Counted from the stretch's first letter, positions 1 to 9,252 are shown. The stretch: 64,000 nucleotides of DNA from Oscillospiraceae bacterium (GCA_015066345.1 SVOQ01000013.1:1-64000), one strand, 5' to 3'. Notes: generated from the letters alone by a model not told the origin. Made by a program: numbers and translations.

Positions 1-219
1 AAGGTTTATGATTTAAAAAATCCTAAGAAAAAGGCAGATGATGCAAAAGCACACAAGGACGTAGTTTTTGGTGTTGTGAAAAATGAAACAAAAGATGTTT
101 TGGAAACATTTATGAAGAAAAATAGTTTTGCAATCAAAAACATTACACCGGATGAAAATTTATGGTTTTTGTTCCCTAATAGTTATAAGAAAGCAAAGAA
201 ATATGTTGATTTGGATTAA
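1..219 (+). CDS. 3' end of an unidentified protein (cut by window edge)
   Basis: The window opens inside a reading frame that runs 72 codons to a TAA at 217-219. The visible part is lysine-rich and ends in NSYKKAKKYVDLD. I do not recognise a family. The next gene starts 10 bases later with its ribosome site overlapping this stop codon, so the two are co-transcribed. An Rhs-type remnant lies just downstream (886-1008), so this could be the tip or the immunity partner of a polymorphic toxin; that is inference from context only. Confidence 0.6.
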   Translation, partial: KVYDLKNPKKKADDAKAHKDVVFGVVKNETKDVLETFMKKNSFAIKNITPDENLWFLFPNSYKKAKKYVDLD

Positions 220-229
220 GGAGGCCTAT

Positions 230-841
230 ATGCAAAAGAACATATTAAAAATAGTGCTACCCATTATATTTGTAGTTTTTACGATTTTTAGTTTAATCGC
301 AGTAGTCTTTGTTTCTCAATATACAAGGTTTTGGAACAATGATTTAAACATTTCTAAAGATAATATAGAAGAAATAGTCGAAGTGTTAAATCAATTAGAT
401 TACACTATGCCTGAAGGATACTCTGAATCTGAAGGAGAATCCATTTATCCGACAAAGGAACCGATAGGAGAATACTATACTTCTACAGATACATACGAAA
501 TAAGAGTTTCAAAATTCAGCGGTAAAGAGATGGATAAAGAGACATTTTACTCGTGTTCGCCATGTTATTTTGAAAATCATTCTGATGTTTTGAATGGAAG
601 GTATTACAAAATGATTGAAACGGGAGAATACGGCAATTATCACTGGATTTCAACTCCGTTAGAGGCATATGTTGACGAAGATGATGTTGTACCTCTTTAT
701 GGATTGTATTATGGTGAGTTTTGTATTCAAAATGGTGAAGAAGCATATATTTGTCAATATTCTGTTTGTGCGTCAACATCAGTTTTTTGGGGGTTGAAAC
801 CACCTGAGTTGTCTGCTATAGAACTTTTACAAAACACTTAG
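230..841 (+). CDS. Hypothetical single-pass membrane protein
   Basis: 203 residues. The start at 230 is chosen because AAGGAGG lies at 218-224; an in-frame ATG at 128 lies inside the upstream gene and has no ribosome site. Residues 6-28 form one hydrophobic helix (VLPIIFVVFTIFSLIAVVF) followed by an acidic, tyrosine-rich domain that would lie outside the cell. The domain contains a CSPC pair near residue 105 and later cysteines. No family recognised. It is translationally linked to the gene ahead of it and precedes an Rhs remnant, which makes an immunity or accessory protein of a toxin locus a possibility, not a conclusion. Confidence 0.65.
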   Translation: MQKNILKIVLPIIFVVFTIFSLIAVVFVSQYTRFWNNDLNISKDNIEEIVEVLNQLDYTMPEGYSESEGESIYPTKEPIGEYYTSTDTYEIRVSKFSGKEMDKETFYSCSPCYFENHSDVLNGRYYKMIETGEYGNYHWISTPLEAYVDEDDVVPLYGLYYGEFCIQNGEEAYICQYSVCASTSVFWGLKPPELSAIELLQNT

Positions 842-885
842 TAACCAAACCTCAAAGGGTGATTTGTTTGCATTTCGCCCTTTGG

Positions 886-1008
886 GGCAACCCGATGAAT
901 TGTCTTGGTGAAACCCTTACGTGGGAAGGCAGAACCTTGACATCTTATGAAGATGAAACAAACATAATCGAGTACGAAAACACAATCAGGGGACGGTTCT
1001 ATGATTGA
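886..1008 (+). pseudogene. Remnant of an Rhs/YD-repeat protein
   Basis: An open frame from 886 to a TGA at 1006-1008 reads GNPMNCLGETLTWEGRTLTS and goes on with an acidic stretch ending NIIEYE. This matches the conserved GNPxxYLGxTLTWxGRxLxS core of Rhs/wall-associated YD-repeat proteins. There is no start codon context and no upstream continuation, and after NIIEYE the frame enters the 100-bp repeat at 981, so the gene is truncated at both ends. Displaced core fragments like this are usual beside Rhs toxin loci that exchange their C-terminal tips. Confidence 0.6.
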
Positions 1009-1182
1009 GCCGTAAACCCTGATAAATCAAGGTTTTGTCGTCTTAAAATTTAAAATCCGGGGTGTTTTTTCGTTGGAAAAGACACAATCAGGGGACGGTT
1101 CTATGATTGAGCCGTAAACCCTGATAAATCAAGGTTTTGTCGTCTTAAACTTTAAAATCCGGGGCGTTTTTTCGTTGGAAAA
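981..1182. repeat. Tandem direct repeat, two 100-bp copies
   Basis: Copy 1 is 981-1080 and copy 2 is 1083-1182, each beginning CACAATCAGGGGACGGTTCT and ending CGTTGGAAAA. They differ at about two positions (one base in an AAAAT/AAACT stretch and one in GGTG/GGCG near the end). Copy 1 is fused to the Rhs remnant. A weaker third trace (CAATCACAGAACCGT, about 1189) follows. Near-identity points to a recent duplication. Confidence 0.85.
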
Positions 1183-1251
1183 CAACCCAATCACAGAACC
1201 GTAGTTTCTTGTGAAATCATTTTTTATCGTTTTTAAAATTTAAAAAGCAGG

Positions 1252-1295
1252 TTCGGGAACAAGGAATAACCCCTTGTTCCCGAATTTGTTTTCTT
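1252..1295 (+). terminator. Rho-independent terminator-like hairpin
   Basis: TTCGGGAACAAGG (1252-1264) pairs perfectly with its complement at 1272-1284 around a short loop, and a T-rich stretch follows. The 13-bp stem closes the accessory region upstream of the M16 peptidase genes. Confidence 0.75.
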
Positions 1296-1475
1296 TAGGT
1301 CGTATTTTCGTTTTTACGGGTATTGGTAAGTTTGTGGTTAAATTCACATATACTGCAGAAAATATTACGGGTGAAATGATTTATGAAATTTAATAAAAAA
1401 CTATGGAAACCTTTGGCGCGATATGGTAATATATTGTTTATTGACAACAATAACAGAAATATCGGATGTGGTAAA

Positions 1476-2765
1476 ATGAAATACAGCTTCACAAATGAAA
1501 TTCATTCTGAAGGCGTTGAGCTTTGCAATATAACTGCCGAGGGTTTTAAATCAGCTTGTGTTACTATAAGCTTTGTACTTCCTCTGGATAATAAGGCGGC
1601 TTATTATGCTCTTGTTCCGGGTGTTTTAACCCGTTCATCTCAGAAATATCCCGATGTTACGGCTATTGAAAGGAAACTCGCTCTCCTCTACGGTGCGGAG
1701 CTTGTAGCGGATATATCAAAAGTGGGCGAGAATCAGGTTTTGAAATTGGGCGTATCCTGCATTGATGACCGTTTTGCTTTCGACGGTGAGAGTATTACTG
1801 CCGGATGCAGTGAGTTGTTATTTGAACTCGTTTTCAATCCGCTTACGGAGAATGGAGTTTTCACATCAAAGGATGTGGAAAGTGAAAAACGACTTTTGTG
1901 CGAAAGACTTGATGCGGAAACGGGCGACAAGAGGGTTTACGCTAAAAACCGTTGCGAAGAAATTATGTTCAGTGATGAGGCTTACGGTATTAACCGTCTT
2001 GGTTCCAAGGATGTTATTGAGGGTATTACGCCCGAGGGCCTTTTTGAAGCATACAAAGAAATTCTCAGAAGTGCAAAAATCTGTGTGTGCGTAAGCGGTA
2101 AGACTGATTATACTGCAGTGAAAAATATGCTCAGTAAATATATGGGTTCAGTTGACAGGGATTTAGTGTTAAGTGAAACCGTTTTTGTTGAAAAGGCGGA
2201 GGATGTAACATACGAAAAAGAGAGTGAGCCCGTAAAACAGGGTAAACTCGTTATGGGATTCCGTCTCGGTATGACGGATGCGGACGATAATTATGCCGCA
2301 CGTCGTATTATGGTTGACCTTTTTGGCGGTAGTCCCCATTCAAAGCTCTTTACGGTTGTACGTGAAAAAATGAGCCTTTGCTACTATTGTTCCGCAAGAA
2401 TGATAAGACAAAAGGGTATTATGTTCGTTCAGAGCGGTATCGAAACTTATAATGAAGAAAAGGCAAAAGATGCTATACTTCAACAACTTGAGGATATTAA
2501 AAACGGCAAGTTTACCGATGATGAAGTTGAGTCATCCGTGAAAGCCCTTGAGGATAGCTTTAAAAGTGTTTCCGACAGTCCCGAGGCTCTTGATTCCTGG
2601 TTTATGTCCCAATGTGTGTCGGGTGATTACCGATATCCCGAGGAGTTTATTGAAGAATTCAAGAATGTTACTCGCGAAGAAATAATCAAAGCCGCAAGTG
2701 ATGTTACACTTGATACAATATTTATGCTTGAAGGTAACGGAGAGGGTGGTGAAACCCATGAGTGA
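1476..2765 (+). CDS. M16 family peptidase-like protein, YmfF type (inactive partner)
   Basis: 429 residues from the ATG at 1476, whose N-terminus (MKYSFTNEIHSEGVELC) looks like the family start. An in-frame ATG at 1383 would add 31 residues that do not resemble the family, though GGGTG lies ahead of it. The two-lobed M16 (insulinase/pitrilysin) fold is recognisable, but the zinc motif HxxEH is missing from the N-terminal lobe. This is typical of the catalytically dead partner in Firmicute YmfF/YmfH pairs. The active partner starts at 2758, overlapping this gene by 8 bases, so the pair is translationally coupled and probably forms a heterodimeric peptidase in the cytoplasm. Confidence 0.85.
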   Translation: MKYSFTNEIHSEGVELCNITAEGFKSACVTISFVLPLDNKAAYYALVPGVLTRSSQKYPDVTAIERKLALLYGAELVADISKVGENQVLKLGVSCIDDRFAFDGESITAGCSELLFELVFNPLTENGVFTSKDVESEKRLLCERLDAETGDKRVYAKNRCEEIMFSDEAYGINRLGSKDVIEGITPEGLFEAYKEILRSAKICVCVSGKTDYTAVKNMLSKYMGSVDRDLVLSETVFVEKAEDVTYEKESEPVKQGKLVMGFRLGMTDADDNYAARRIMVDLFGGSPHSKLFTVVREKMSLCYYCSARMIRQKGIMFVQSGIETYNEEKAKDAILQQLEDIKNGKFTDDEVESSVKALEDSFKSVSDSPEALDSWFMSQCVSGDYRYPEEFIEEFKNVTREEIIKAASDVTLDTIFMLEGNGEGGETHE

Positions 2766-4041
2766 AAATGTAATTAAATATATTGAAAACAGTATCCTTG
2801 AAGAGGGATATTACTCAATAAAACATAAATCAGGATTACAGATTTATGTTTATCCCAAAGAGGATTATGCATCCGCTTATGCGGTTTTCGGCACTAAGTA
2901 CGGCTCTATTGATACCCGTTTCAAAAGAAGCGACCGTGAGAATTTTACTGAGATTCCCGCGGGTACGGCTCACTTTTTGGAGCATAAGCTTTTTGAGAGC
3001 GAAGAACTTGACGCTTTTCAGCGTTATGCTAAAACAGGTGCATCCGCCAACGCATATACAAGCTTTGACAGAACCTGTTACCTCTTTACTTGTACGGGTA
3101 ATTTTAAGGCGAATTTTGAAATATTGCTGGATTTCGTAAGACACCCTTATTTTACCGAGGAAACCGTTCGGAAAGAGCAGGGTATTATAGGTCAGGAAAT
3201 TGATATGTACAAGGATTCACCCGAGTGGGAGTGTCTTTTTAATCTTCTTGATGCTATGTATATTAATCACCCCGTTAAGATTGACATTGCGGGTACAAAA
3301 CAGTCTATTTCAGAGATAACTGCCGAAATGCTGTTCTCCTGTTACGATACGTTTTATAATCTTTCAAATATGGCTCTTGCGGTTGCGGGTAAAACTACCG
3401 TTGAGGAAGTGTTGGAGGTTGCCGACAGACTTCTTACACCTGACGAGGATGTAACAGTTGAAAGAACCTTTATTCCTGAGCCTTCACACATTGTCAAAGA
3501 TTATGTTGAAGAAAATTTACCAGTTGTAACTCCTGTTTTCGCCTTCGGTTTTAAAGAAAGTCACGCTTCTCCCGAAAGAACATTGCAGGAAGAAGTTGCC
3601 ATGTCCGTTATTCTCGATATATTAGCGGGTCAGATGTCAACTTTGTACAGAGAATTACTTGATGACGGTCTTGTTAACAATACTTTCTCTACGGAGTATT
3701 TCCACGGCTACAATTATGCCGCACCCCTTTTCTCGGGTGAGTCGGTAAATCCCCGTGAAGTTTCCGAGAGAATTAAAAAGGCTATAAGAGAATTGAAGAA
3801 AAATCTTATTACCGAAGAACAGTTTGAAACCGTGCGTAAAAAACAGTACGGTAAAACCGTCAGAGCATTTTCGGATGTGGATACGGTAGCTAACGCCCTT
3901 GTAGTTTCTCATTTCGTTGATGAAGAACTTTTTTCGGAATTTGAAGTTATAAAAAATCTGAAATTGGATTTTGTAAATGATTTACTTGTTAAATCCTTTA
4001 ATGAAGAAACCGCGGCACTTTCGGTGGTTTGCGGTAAATAA
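2758..4041 (+). CDS. M16 family zinc peptidase, YmfH type (active partner)
   Basis: 427 residues from the ATG at 2758, which overlaps the end of the upstream peptidase gene. The zinc-binding motif HFLEH (about residues 72-76) is present, with the downstream glutamate region EQGIIGQEIDMYKDSPEWE that completes the M16 site. Length and domain layout fit YmfH-like processing peptidases, which work with a catalytically inactive YmfF-like subunit. An extended in-frame start at 2698 lies within the upstream gene and is unlikely. The lgt gene follows after 3 bases, so all are probably one transcript with folD. Confidence 0.9.
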   Translation: MSENVIKYIENSILEEGYYSIKHKSGLQIYVYPKEDYASAYAVFGTKYGSIDTRFKRSDRENFTEIPAGTAHFLEHKLFESEELDAFQRYAKTGASANAYTSFDRTCYLFTCTGNFKANFEILLDFVRHPYFTEETVRKEQGIIGQEIDMYKDSPEWECLFNLLDAMYINHPVKIDIAGTKQSISEITAEMLFSCYDTFYNLSNMALAVAGKTTVEEVLEVADRLLTPDEDVTVERTFIPEPSHIVKDYVEENLPVVTPVFAFGFKESHASPERTLQEEVAMSVILDILAGQMSTLYRELLDDGLVNNTFSTEYFHGYNYAAPLFSGESVNPREVSERIKKAIRELKKNLITEEQFETVRKKQYGKTVRAFSDVDTVANALVVSHFVDEELFSEFEVIKNLKLDFVNDLLVKSFNEETAALSVVCGK

Positions 4042-4044
4042 GGG

Positions 4045-5070
4045 GTGTTTGGTTTGAAGTTTTTTGCTGATGTTGCCGAAGTTTCCTTCGGCGGCATTAA
4101 TAAAATTTTTGATGTATCATCCGTGTTTTGCGAGTTCTATATAGGCTCAAAATTCGTTCAGATTAAATGGTACGGTGTTATTATAGCGTTAGGCTTTACT
4201 CTCGCTGCACTTTTTGGCGGTCGTATAGCGTATACCTGGCGTATTAATCTGTCCAAAATGGTGGATGTACTCATTTACGGTTCACTGGGCGGTATAATAG
4301 GTGCCAGAGCATATTATGTTATTTTCGAGTGGGATTATTACAGTGAGCATTTAGGCGAGATTTTTGCAATATGGCATGGCGGACTTGCTATTTACGGCGG
4401 TATTATAGGCGGTATTATTGCAGGGTTTATAACCTGTAAAGTGCTGAAACTTAATTTCCTTAATCTTCTTGACCTTGTTGGTATGAGCCTTCTCATAGGT
4501 CAGGGTATAGGCAGATGGGGGAACTACGCCAACCAGGAGGCTTTCGGTACATTTACCGGTGGCAATTACGGTATGATGAGTGACAAGATTGTAAAATATA
4601 TCACCCGTAATCCCGATAAATTCGGTCTTGAGGGTGTTACGGACATAGCGGCACATATTGAAGAAAACAATCTCTTTGTACATCCTACCTTTTTCTATGA
4701 ATTTGCATCGTGTATGGTGGGTTTCCTTGTTCTGTATATTATTTTAAAGAAGTTCAGGAAATTCAGCGGACAGTTGTTTTTATGCTACGGCATATGGTAC
4801 GGCACGGAAAGAACAATTGTTGAGGGTCTTCGTACGGATAGTCTTTATATAGGAAACACCGATCTGAGAGTTTCTCAGGTGCTTTCGTTGATTATTGCGG
4901 TAGTTTGCCTTATTTTACTTATAGTAAATCTCATAAGAGTAAAAAAGAATCCGAAACCCATTGAGGGGGTTGATTTCTTCCCCGAGGGCTCGGCTAAAAT
5001 GCTCAAAGAAAAAAGAGCCGAAAAAGAGGCTTTGAAGAAACAGAATAAAGAAGGTGCGGACAATGGCTGA
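4045..5070 (+). CDS. lgt: Prolipoprotein diacylglyceryl transferase
   Basis: 341 residues from a GTG at 4045; a TTG at 4054, better spaced from GGGGTG, is the alternative. Lgt transfers diacylglycerol from phosphatidylglycerol to the lipobox cysteine of preprolipoproteins at the cytoplasmic membrane. Visible hallmarks are several membrane helices, the HGGLAIYGG motif (about residue 110) and the Lgt signature GRWGNYANQEAFG (about residue 155). The C-terminus has an extra lysine/glutamate-rich cytosolic tail of about 35 residues. Likely clients in this window are the lipoproteins at 27678, 38952 and 40056. The gene overlaps folD by 8 bases. Confidence 0.95.
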   Translation: MFGLKFFADVAEVSFGGINKIFDVSSVFCEFYIGSKFVQIKWYGVIIALGFTLAALFGGRIAYTWRINLSKMVDVLIYGSLGGIIGARAYYVIFEWDYYSEHLGEIFAIWHGGLAIYGGIIGGIIAGFITCKVLKLNFLNLLDLVGMSLLIGQGIGRWGNYANQEAFGTFTGGNYGMMSDKIVKYITRNPDKFGLEGVTDIAAHIEENNLFVHPTFFYEFASCMVGFLVLYIILKKFRKFSGQLFLCYGIWYGTERTIVEGLRTDSLYIGNTDLRVSQVLSLIIAVVCLILLIVNLIRVKKNPKPIEGVDFFPEGSAKMLKEKRAEKEALKKQNKEGADNG

Positions 5071-5902
5071 AATTATAAGCGGTAAAGTAGTTTCTGCGGC
5101 AAAACGCGAGGAAATAAAAGAACGCGTAGCAAAACTCAATGAACAGGGGAAGCAGGTTGGTCTTGCGGTAATTATTGTGGGAAATAACAGTGCTTCAAGA
5201 GTATACGTTAATAATAAAAAGAAGGCTTGTGCAGAAGTGGGTATAAACTCATTTGAATACGCACTTCCCGAAGAAACAACTCAGGCTGAACTCCTCGATT
5301 TAATAGCCCGACTTAATAATGATGAAAAAGTAAACGGTATTTTGTGTCAGTTACCCTTACCGTCACATATTGATGAACAAGCGGTTATTAATGCAATTGA
5401 CCCTTCAAAGGATGTGGACGCTTTCCACCCCTTTAACGTAGGACATATTATGATTGGCGACTATACATTTTTGCCCTGTACTCCCGCGGGAATTATGGAA
5501 ATGCTTAAATTCTATAATATAGATGTAAGGGGTAAAAAATGCGTTGTTATCGGAAGAAGTAATATTGTCGGTAAACCCATGGCTATGCTTCTTCTTAAAG
5601 AAAACGGCACAGTTGAAATATGCCACTCAAGAACCAAAAATCTTAAAGAAGAAACCCTGAGTGCGGATATTCTTGTTGCGGCAGTGGGTAAAGCATATTT
5701 TGTAACTGCCGATATGGTTAAAGATGGTGCGGTTGTAATCGATGTCGGTATGAACAGAAACGAAGAAGGTAAGCTTTGCGGTGATGTTTGCTACGAAGAG
5801 GTTGAGAAGAAGGCGTCTTTCATAACTCCCGTACCCGGCGGTGTAGGACCCATGACTATAACAATGCTCCTTGAAAACACCGTAAGAGCAGTTGAAATAT
5901 AA
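5063..5902 (+). CDS. folD: Bifunctional methylenetetrahydrofolate dehydrogenase / methenyltetrahydrofolate cyclohydrolase
   Basis: 279 residues from the ATG at 5063, preceded by AAGGTG; the in-frame GTG at 5054 is less likely. FolD interconverts 5,10-methylene- and 10-formyl-tetrahydrofolate using NAD(P). The active-site YVNNKKKAC motif (Tyr and Lys near residues 48-52), QLPLP, PCTPAGIMEML, GRSNIVGKPMA and the C-terminal PVPGGVGPMT block are all present. The KDVDGFHP block reads KDVDAFHP, a small variation. The start overlaps the end of lgt (ATGGCTGA), indicating translational coupling. Confidence 0.96.
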   Translation: MAEIISGKVVSAAKREEIKERVAKLNEQGKQVGLAVIIVGNNSASRVYVNNKKKACAEVGINSFEYALPEETTQAELLDLIARLNNDEKVNGILCQLPLPSHIDEQAVINAIDPSKDVDAFHPFNVGHIMIGDYTFLPCTPAGIMEMLKFYNIDVRGKKCVVIGRSNIVGKPMAMLLLKENGTVEICHSRTKNLKEETLSADILVAAVGKAYFVTADMVKDGAVVIDVGMNRNEEGKLCGDVCYEEVEKKASFITPVPGGVGPMTITMLLENTVRAVEI

Positions 5903-5971
5903 AAATTTTATACTACGGATGGCATAATAACCATAAAAACGGATTAATTTTTGTTAGGTTTTAACGATTGA

Positions 5972-6017
5972 AAACACCCTTGTTGACGAGCAGATTGCTT
6001 GACAACTCAGGGTGTTT
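5972..6017. other. Inverted repeat/hairpin overlapping a consensus promoter
   Basis: AAACACCCT (5972-5980) pairs with AGGGTGTTT (6009-6017), and inner GTTG/CAAC bases extend the stem. It follows folD and could act as its terminator, although only an AT-rich run (TATATTATAAT) follows. The right half also contains the -35 box and spacer of the next promoter. Confidence 0.55.
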
Positions 6018-6027
6018 ATATTATAAT
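5999..6027 (+). promoter_or_regulatory. Sigma-A promoter of the leucine-rich-repeat protein gene
   Basis: TTGACA at 5999-6004 and TATAAT at 6022-6027 with a 17-base spacer form a perfect consensus promoter 75 bases ahead of the start at 6103. Confidence 0.85.
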
Positions 6028-6102
6028 AATTCTATCTGTAAAGTGGATTTACACTTATCTTTTTTACGGTAAAAAGTACATTTTTGAAGGGATGCGTGTT
6101 TT

Positions 6103-9100
6103 ATGACAGCATGTAAAAAGCCCCTCTGCGCTATACTTGCGTTTGTTCTTGTATTCGTATTTATAGCTGCAGCACCTATTTCGGTTTTTGCCGAAGAAGG
6201 CGAAGAACTCACTTTCTCACAAAGTGAAATCGACACAAACAGAAAGTTTGATGAGGACTCAGGTCTTTATTATCTCCGGACCGCCAATGACCCCTCTTCG
6301 TTACAGATTGTTGGTTACGATGAGAAAAATCCGGCTAAAGAGGTTAAAGTTCCTGCCACTATCGACAGTCTTACTGTTGTTGCTATTGGCACGAACGCAT
6401 TTAAAGATAATAAAGTTGTAGAAAAAATCACCCTTGCCAATGATGTTGTTAAATTAGGCGAAGGTGCTTTTATGGGTTGTACCTCTCTTAAAGAAATCAA
6501 GAAAGATAAATCTCTTTCTTCAATCGGTGCATCTGCATTCGAAGGTTGTACATCTTTAGAATCTTACAAAATTGCCGATGCTGTAACAGATATTCCTGCA
6601 AGATGCTTTGCGGGTTGTACATCTCTTGCAGAAATCGACGTTCACAAGAATATCAAGAATGTTGCTAAAGATGCTTTTGTTGATACCGCTTGGGAAAATG
6701 CTAAAGAAGACGGCGTTCTCAGCTTCGGTAGAGTTTTATACTCGTACAAAGGTAACCTTAAGAATATTGAAATCCCCAAGGGCGTTTCCATTATCGAAGA
6801 CTACGCTTTCCTCGGTAACACAGACCTTGTGTCAATTACTTTCGGTCCCGACGTTGAAGAAATCGGTCTTTACGCTTTCCAGAACTGCGTAAACCTCAAA
6901 AAGGTTGAAATTGACGATGCTATGGGTATCGTAAACGCAGGTGCGTTCAAAGGTTGTAAATCTCTTAAATCAATTGATTTCTCAGAGGCAACACTTGCAA
7001 CTATCGGTTACGAAAGCTTTGCGGATTGTACATCACTTGAAGAAGTAGGTACATCAGAAACTCTTTCTGAAATCGGCGACTATGCTTTCGCTAACACAAA
7101 GATTAAAACAATTAAACTTTATAAAAACGTTAACTCAATTACCGCAGACGCATTCTCAGGGGTTAAAACTCTCGAAAGTATCGAAGTTGTTGACAATAAC
7201 AAAGAATTCTCTGCAGCAGACGGCGTTCTTTATAACAAAAAGGGTACTTCAATTATCATTTTTCCTGCAGCTAAAAAAGGTGATTTTGAAATTCCTCAGG
7301 GCGTAAGCTCCATTGCTGACAGAGCATTTATGAACTCTGCTATTTCAAAGGTTACACTCAGTAAAGATGCTTCTCTTGACTGGATTGGTGTTTCTGCATT
7401 TGAGAATTCAGCAATTACTTCATTTGAAGTTCCTGCTAATGTAACTAAAATCAATAACAACACATTTAAAAACGCAACCAAACTTTCAAAAATTGTATTT
7501 AACGAAGGTCTTACATATATCTGTGCATCTGCATTTGAAGGTTGCTCCGCTCTTACAAGTGTTCAGTTACCCGCAACATTACAGACAATTGCAACAGGTG
7601 CATTTAAGAACGCCGGTCTTAAGAGTGTAAAAACAGGCGACGGTGTAGCTCAGATTGCTTCCGAAGCTTTCGCAGGTAACAAGAACCTTGCTGACGTTAC
7701 TCTCGGCAACAATGTTGCTAAAATCGGTAAAGACGCATTCAAGGATTGCGTAGCACTTAAGAAGATTGCTGTTCCCGCATCAGTGGTTAATTTCAGTGCC
7801 GCATCTTTCTCAGGTTGCACATCTCTTGCAACTATTACAGTTGATGCAGAAAACAAAGCATATAAAACCGTTGGTTCCGCAGTTTACTCTGCAGACGGTA
7901 CTGTACTTGTAATTGCAGGTACTGCTAAAAATACAACTATTACCGTTGCCGATGGTACAAAGGTTATTACTGCTAACGCATTTGACCTTGCTCCCAAAGC
8001 TATTGCAATTGCTTTCCCCGCAACACTCGTAAATGTTGAGGCAAATGCTCTCGATGTTACTGAATGGTATAAAAATGCTCTCGGTGTTGTATACGCAGGT
8101 AGCGTTCTTTACAAAGTAAAGGGCGAAATCGCTGATGTTGTAGTAGCCGAAGGCATTAAAACTGTTGCAGACGGTGCAGTTAAAAACCCCGCAGTTAAAA
8201 ACGTTACTCTTCCCTCAACACTTGTTGAAATCGGTAAAAACGCATTTGAGGGCACAGGTATTACATCAGTTGTAATTCCCGATAGCGTTGTTTCTATCGC
8301 TTCAGGTGCATTTAAGAATAATGCCGCTCTTAAGTCGGTTAAATTATCTGCAAATCTCGAAAAGATGGGTGCGGGTTCATTCTCAGGTTGTACTGCTCTT
8401 GCAGAAATCGAGATTCCCGCAAAACTCAAAGTTCTTTCTTCTGATACATTCGCAGGTTGTACTGCTCTTGCAAAGGTAAGCCTCGGTGCAGTTGAAGAAA
8501 TTGAACAGTACGTATTTGAGGGTTGTACCGCTCTTAAAACAATTACACTTCCCGCAAGTGTTGCAGTTTGCGAAGTTTTAGCATTCGAAGGTTGTACCGC
8601 TCTTGAAAAAATCCTTGTTGATAAAGCTAATAAAGTTTACTCTTCAACTAAGGACGGCGTAGTACTTTCAGCTAACGAAGAAGGTAAATTTGATACAATC
8701 GCTATTTACCCCGCAGGTAAAAAAGGTGCTTACGCAGTTCCTGCAGAAATCACCAAAATTGCTGATAAGGCATTCTATAACTGTGATGCTCTTACCGCTA
8801 TCACTTTCGCTGAGGGCTTTGACAGTATCGGCAACGAAGCATTCTTTGATTGCGACTCAATCAAGAGTATCGAAATGCCCGACAGTGCAAGAAATATCGG
8901 CGATAATGCTTTCGCATCCTGCGATAATCTCCGTTACTTCAAGGTTATAAACAACCTTACTGTTTACGCGGATAACGCTTTCGATGGTTGCTACTACTTC
9001 AACTACGATGCAGTTGATATCAGGGTTGAAGATAACTACGGCGTAATTATCGGTGTTATCGTTGGTGTATTCGCAATAATCGGTATTGTATGGTACCTCG

Positions 9101-9228
9101 TTTATAACAAAAAGCAGAAGAAAATTCAGCAGGAAATTATCGAGAAAAATGCTATTGCAGAAGAACTTGCTGCAATGAAACTCAAAGAACAGGAAGAAGC
9201 AAAAAAAGCTGAAGAAGAAACTGTATAA
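6103..9228 (+). CDS. BspA-type leucine-rich repeat surface protein
   Basis: 1041 residues with a signal peptide (about residues 1-30, cut near VFAEEG). Most of the chain is LRR_5/BspA-type repeats of the form AFxGCxSLxxIxxP, for example AFKGCKSLKSIDF and AFEGCTSLESYKI, broken by beta-rich inserts. Near residue 979 a single membrane helix (GVIIGVIVGVFAIIGIVWYL) is followed by a charged, glutamate/lysine-rich coiled-coil tail that would lie in the cytoplasm. There is no LPxTG motif. BspA-like proteins bind host or bacterial surfaces. The body is biased to GCA, GTT and GGT codons, and its repeats explain the many spurious antisense reading frames. Start chosen for the GAAGGGATG ribosome site. 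Confidence 0.9.
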   Translation: MTACKKPLCAILAFVLVFVFIAAAPISVFAEEGEELTFSQSEIDTNRKFDEDSGLYYLRTANDPSSLQIVGYDEKNPAKEVKVPATIDSLTVVAIGTNAFKDNKVVEKITLANDVVKLGEGAFMGCTSLKEIKKDKSLSSIGASAFEGCTSLESYKIADAVTDIPARCFAGCTSLAEIDVHKNIKNVAKDAFVDTAWENAKEDGVLSFGRVLYSYKGNLKNIEIPKGVSIIEDYAFLGNTDLVSITFGPDVEEIGLYAFQNCVNLKKVEIDDAMGIVNAGAFKGCKSLKSIDFSEATLATIGYESFADCTSLEEVGTSETLSEIGDYAFANTKIKTIKLYKNVNSITADAFSGVKTLESIEVVDNNKEFSAADGVLYNKKGTSIIIFPAAKKGDFEIPQGVSSIADRAFMNSAISKVTLSKDASLDWIGVSAFENSAITSFEVPANVTKINNNTFKNATKLSKIVFNEGLTYICASAFEGCSALTSVQLPATLQTIATGAFKNAGLKSVKTGDGVAQIASEAFAGNKNLADVTLGNNVAKIGKDAFKDCVALKKIAVPASVVNFSAASFSGCTSLATITVDAENKAYKTVGSAVYSADGTVLVIAGTAKNTTITVADGTKVITANAFDLAPKAIAIAFPATLVNVEANALDVTEWYKNALGVVYAGSVLYKVKGEIADVVVAEGIKTVADGAVKNPAVKNVTLPSTLVEIGKNAFEGTGITSVVIPDSVVSIASGAFKNNAALKSVKLSANLEKMGAGSFSGCTALAEIEIPAKLKVLSSDTFAGCTALAKVSLGAVEEIEQYVFEGCTALKTITLPASVAVCEVLAFEGCTALEKILVDKANKVYSSTKDGVVLSANEEGKFDTIAIYPAGKKGAYAVPAEITKIADKAFYNCDALTAITFAEGFDSIGNEAFFDCDSIKSIEMPDSARNIGDNAFASCDNLRYFKVINNLTVYADNAFDGCYYFNYDAVDIRVEDNYGVIIGVIVGVFAIIGIVWYLVYNKKQKKIQQEIIEKNAIAEELAAMKLKEQEEAKKAEEETV

Positions 9229-9252
9229 TAACATATAAACCTTATGTTTACT

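Larger units (their letters stand above)
842..1475. other. Non-coding stretch with repeat, Rhs remnant and terminator
   Basis: The stretch between the membrane protein and the first M16 peptidase holds a 10-bp hairpin (CAAAGGGTGA at 852 with TCGCCCTTTG at about 876) just after the stop codon, the Rhs remnant, two copies of a 100-bp direct repeat, and a strong hairpin at 1252-1284. I see no complete gene. A possible upstream start for the next gene lies at 1383. Confidence 0.6.

Noticed and set aside
128-229. Upstream start for the first membrane protein
   Set aside because: Lies inside the preceding frame; the ATG at 230 has AAGGAGG and the hydrophobic start.
8109-8429. Long antisense open frames across the leucine-rich-repeat gene
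   Set aside because: They arise from repeated codons of the BspA-type repeats; none has a ribosome site.
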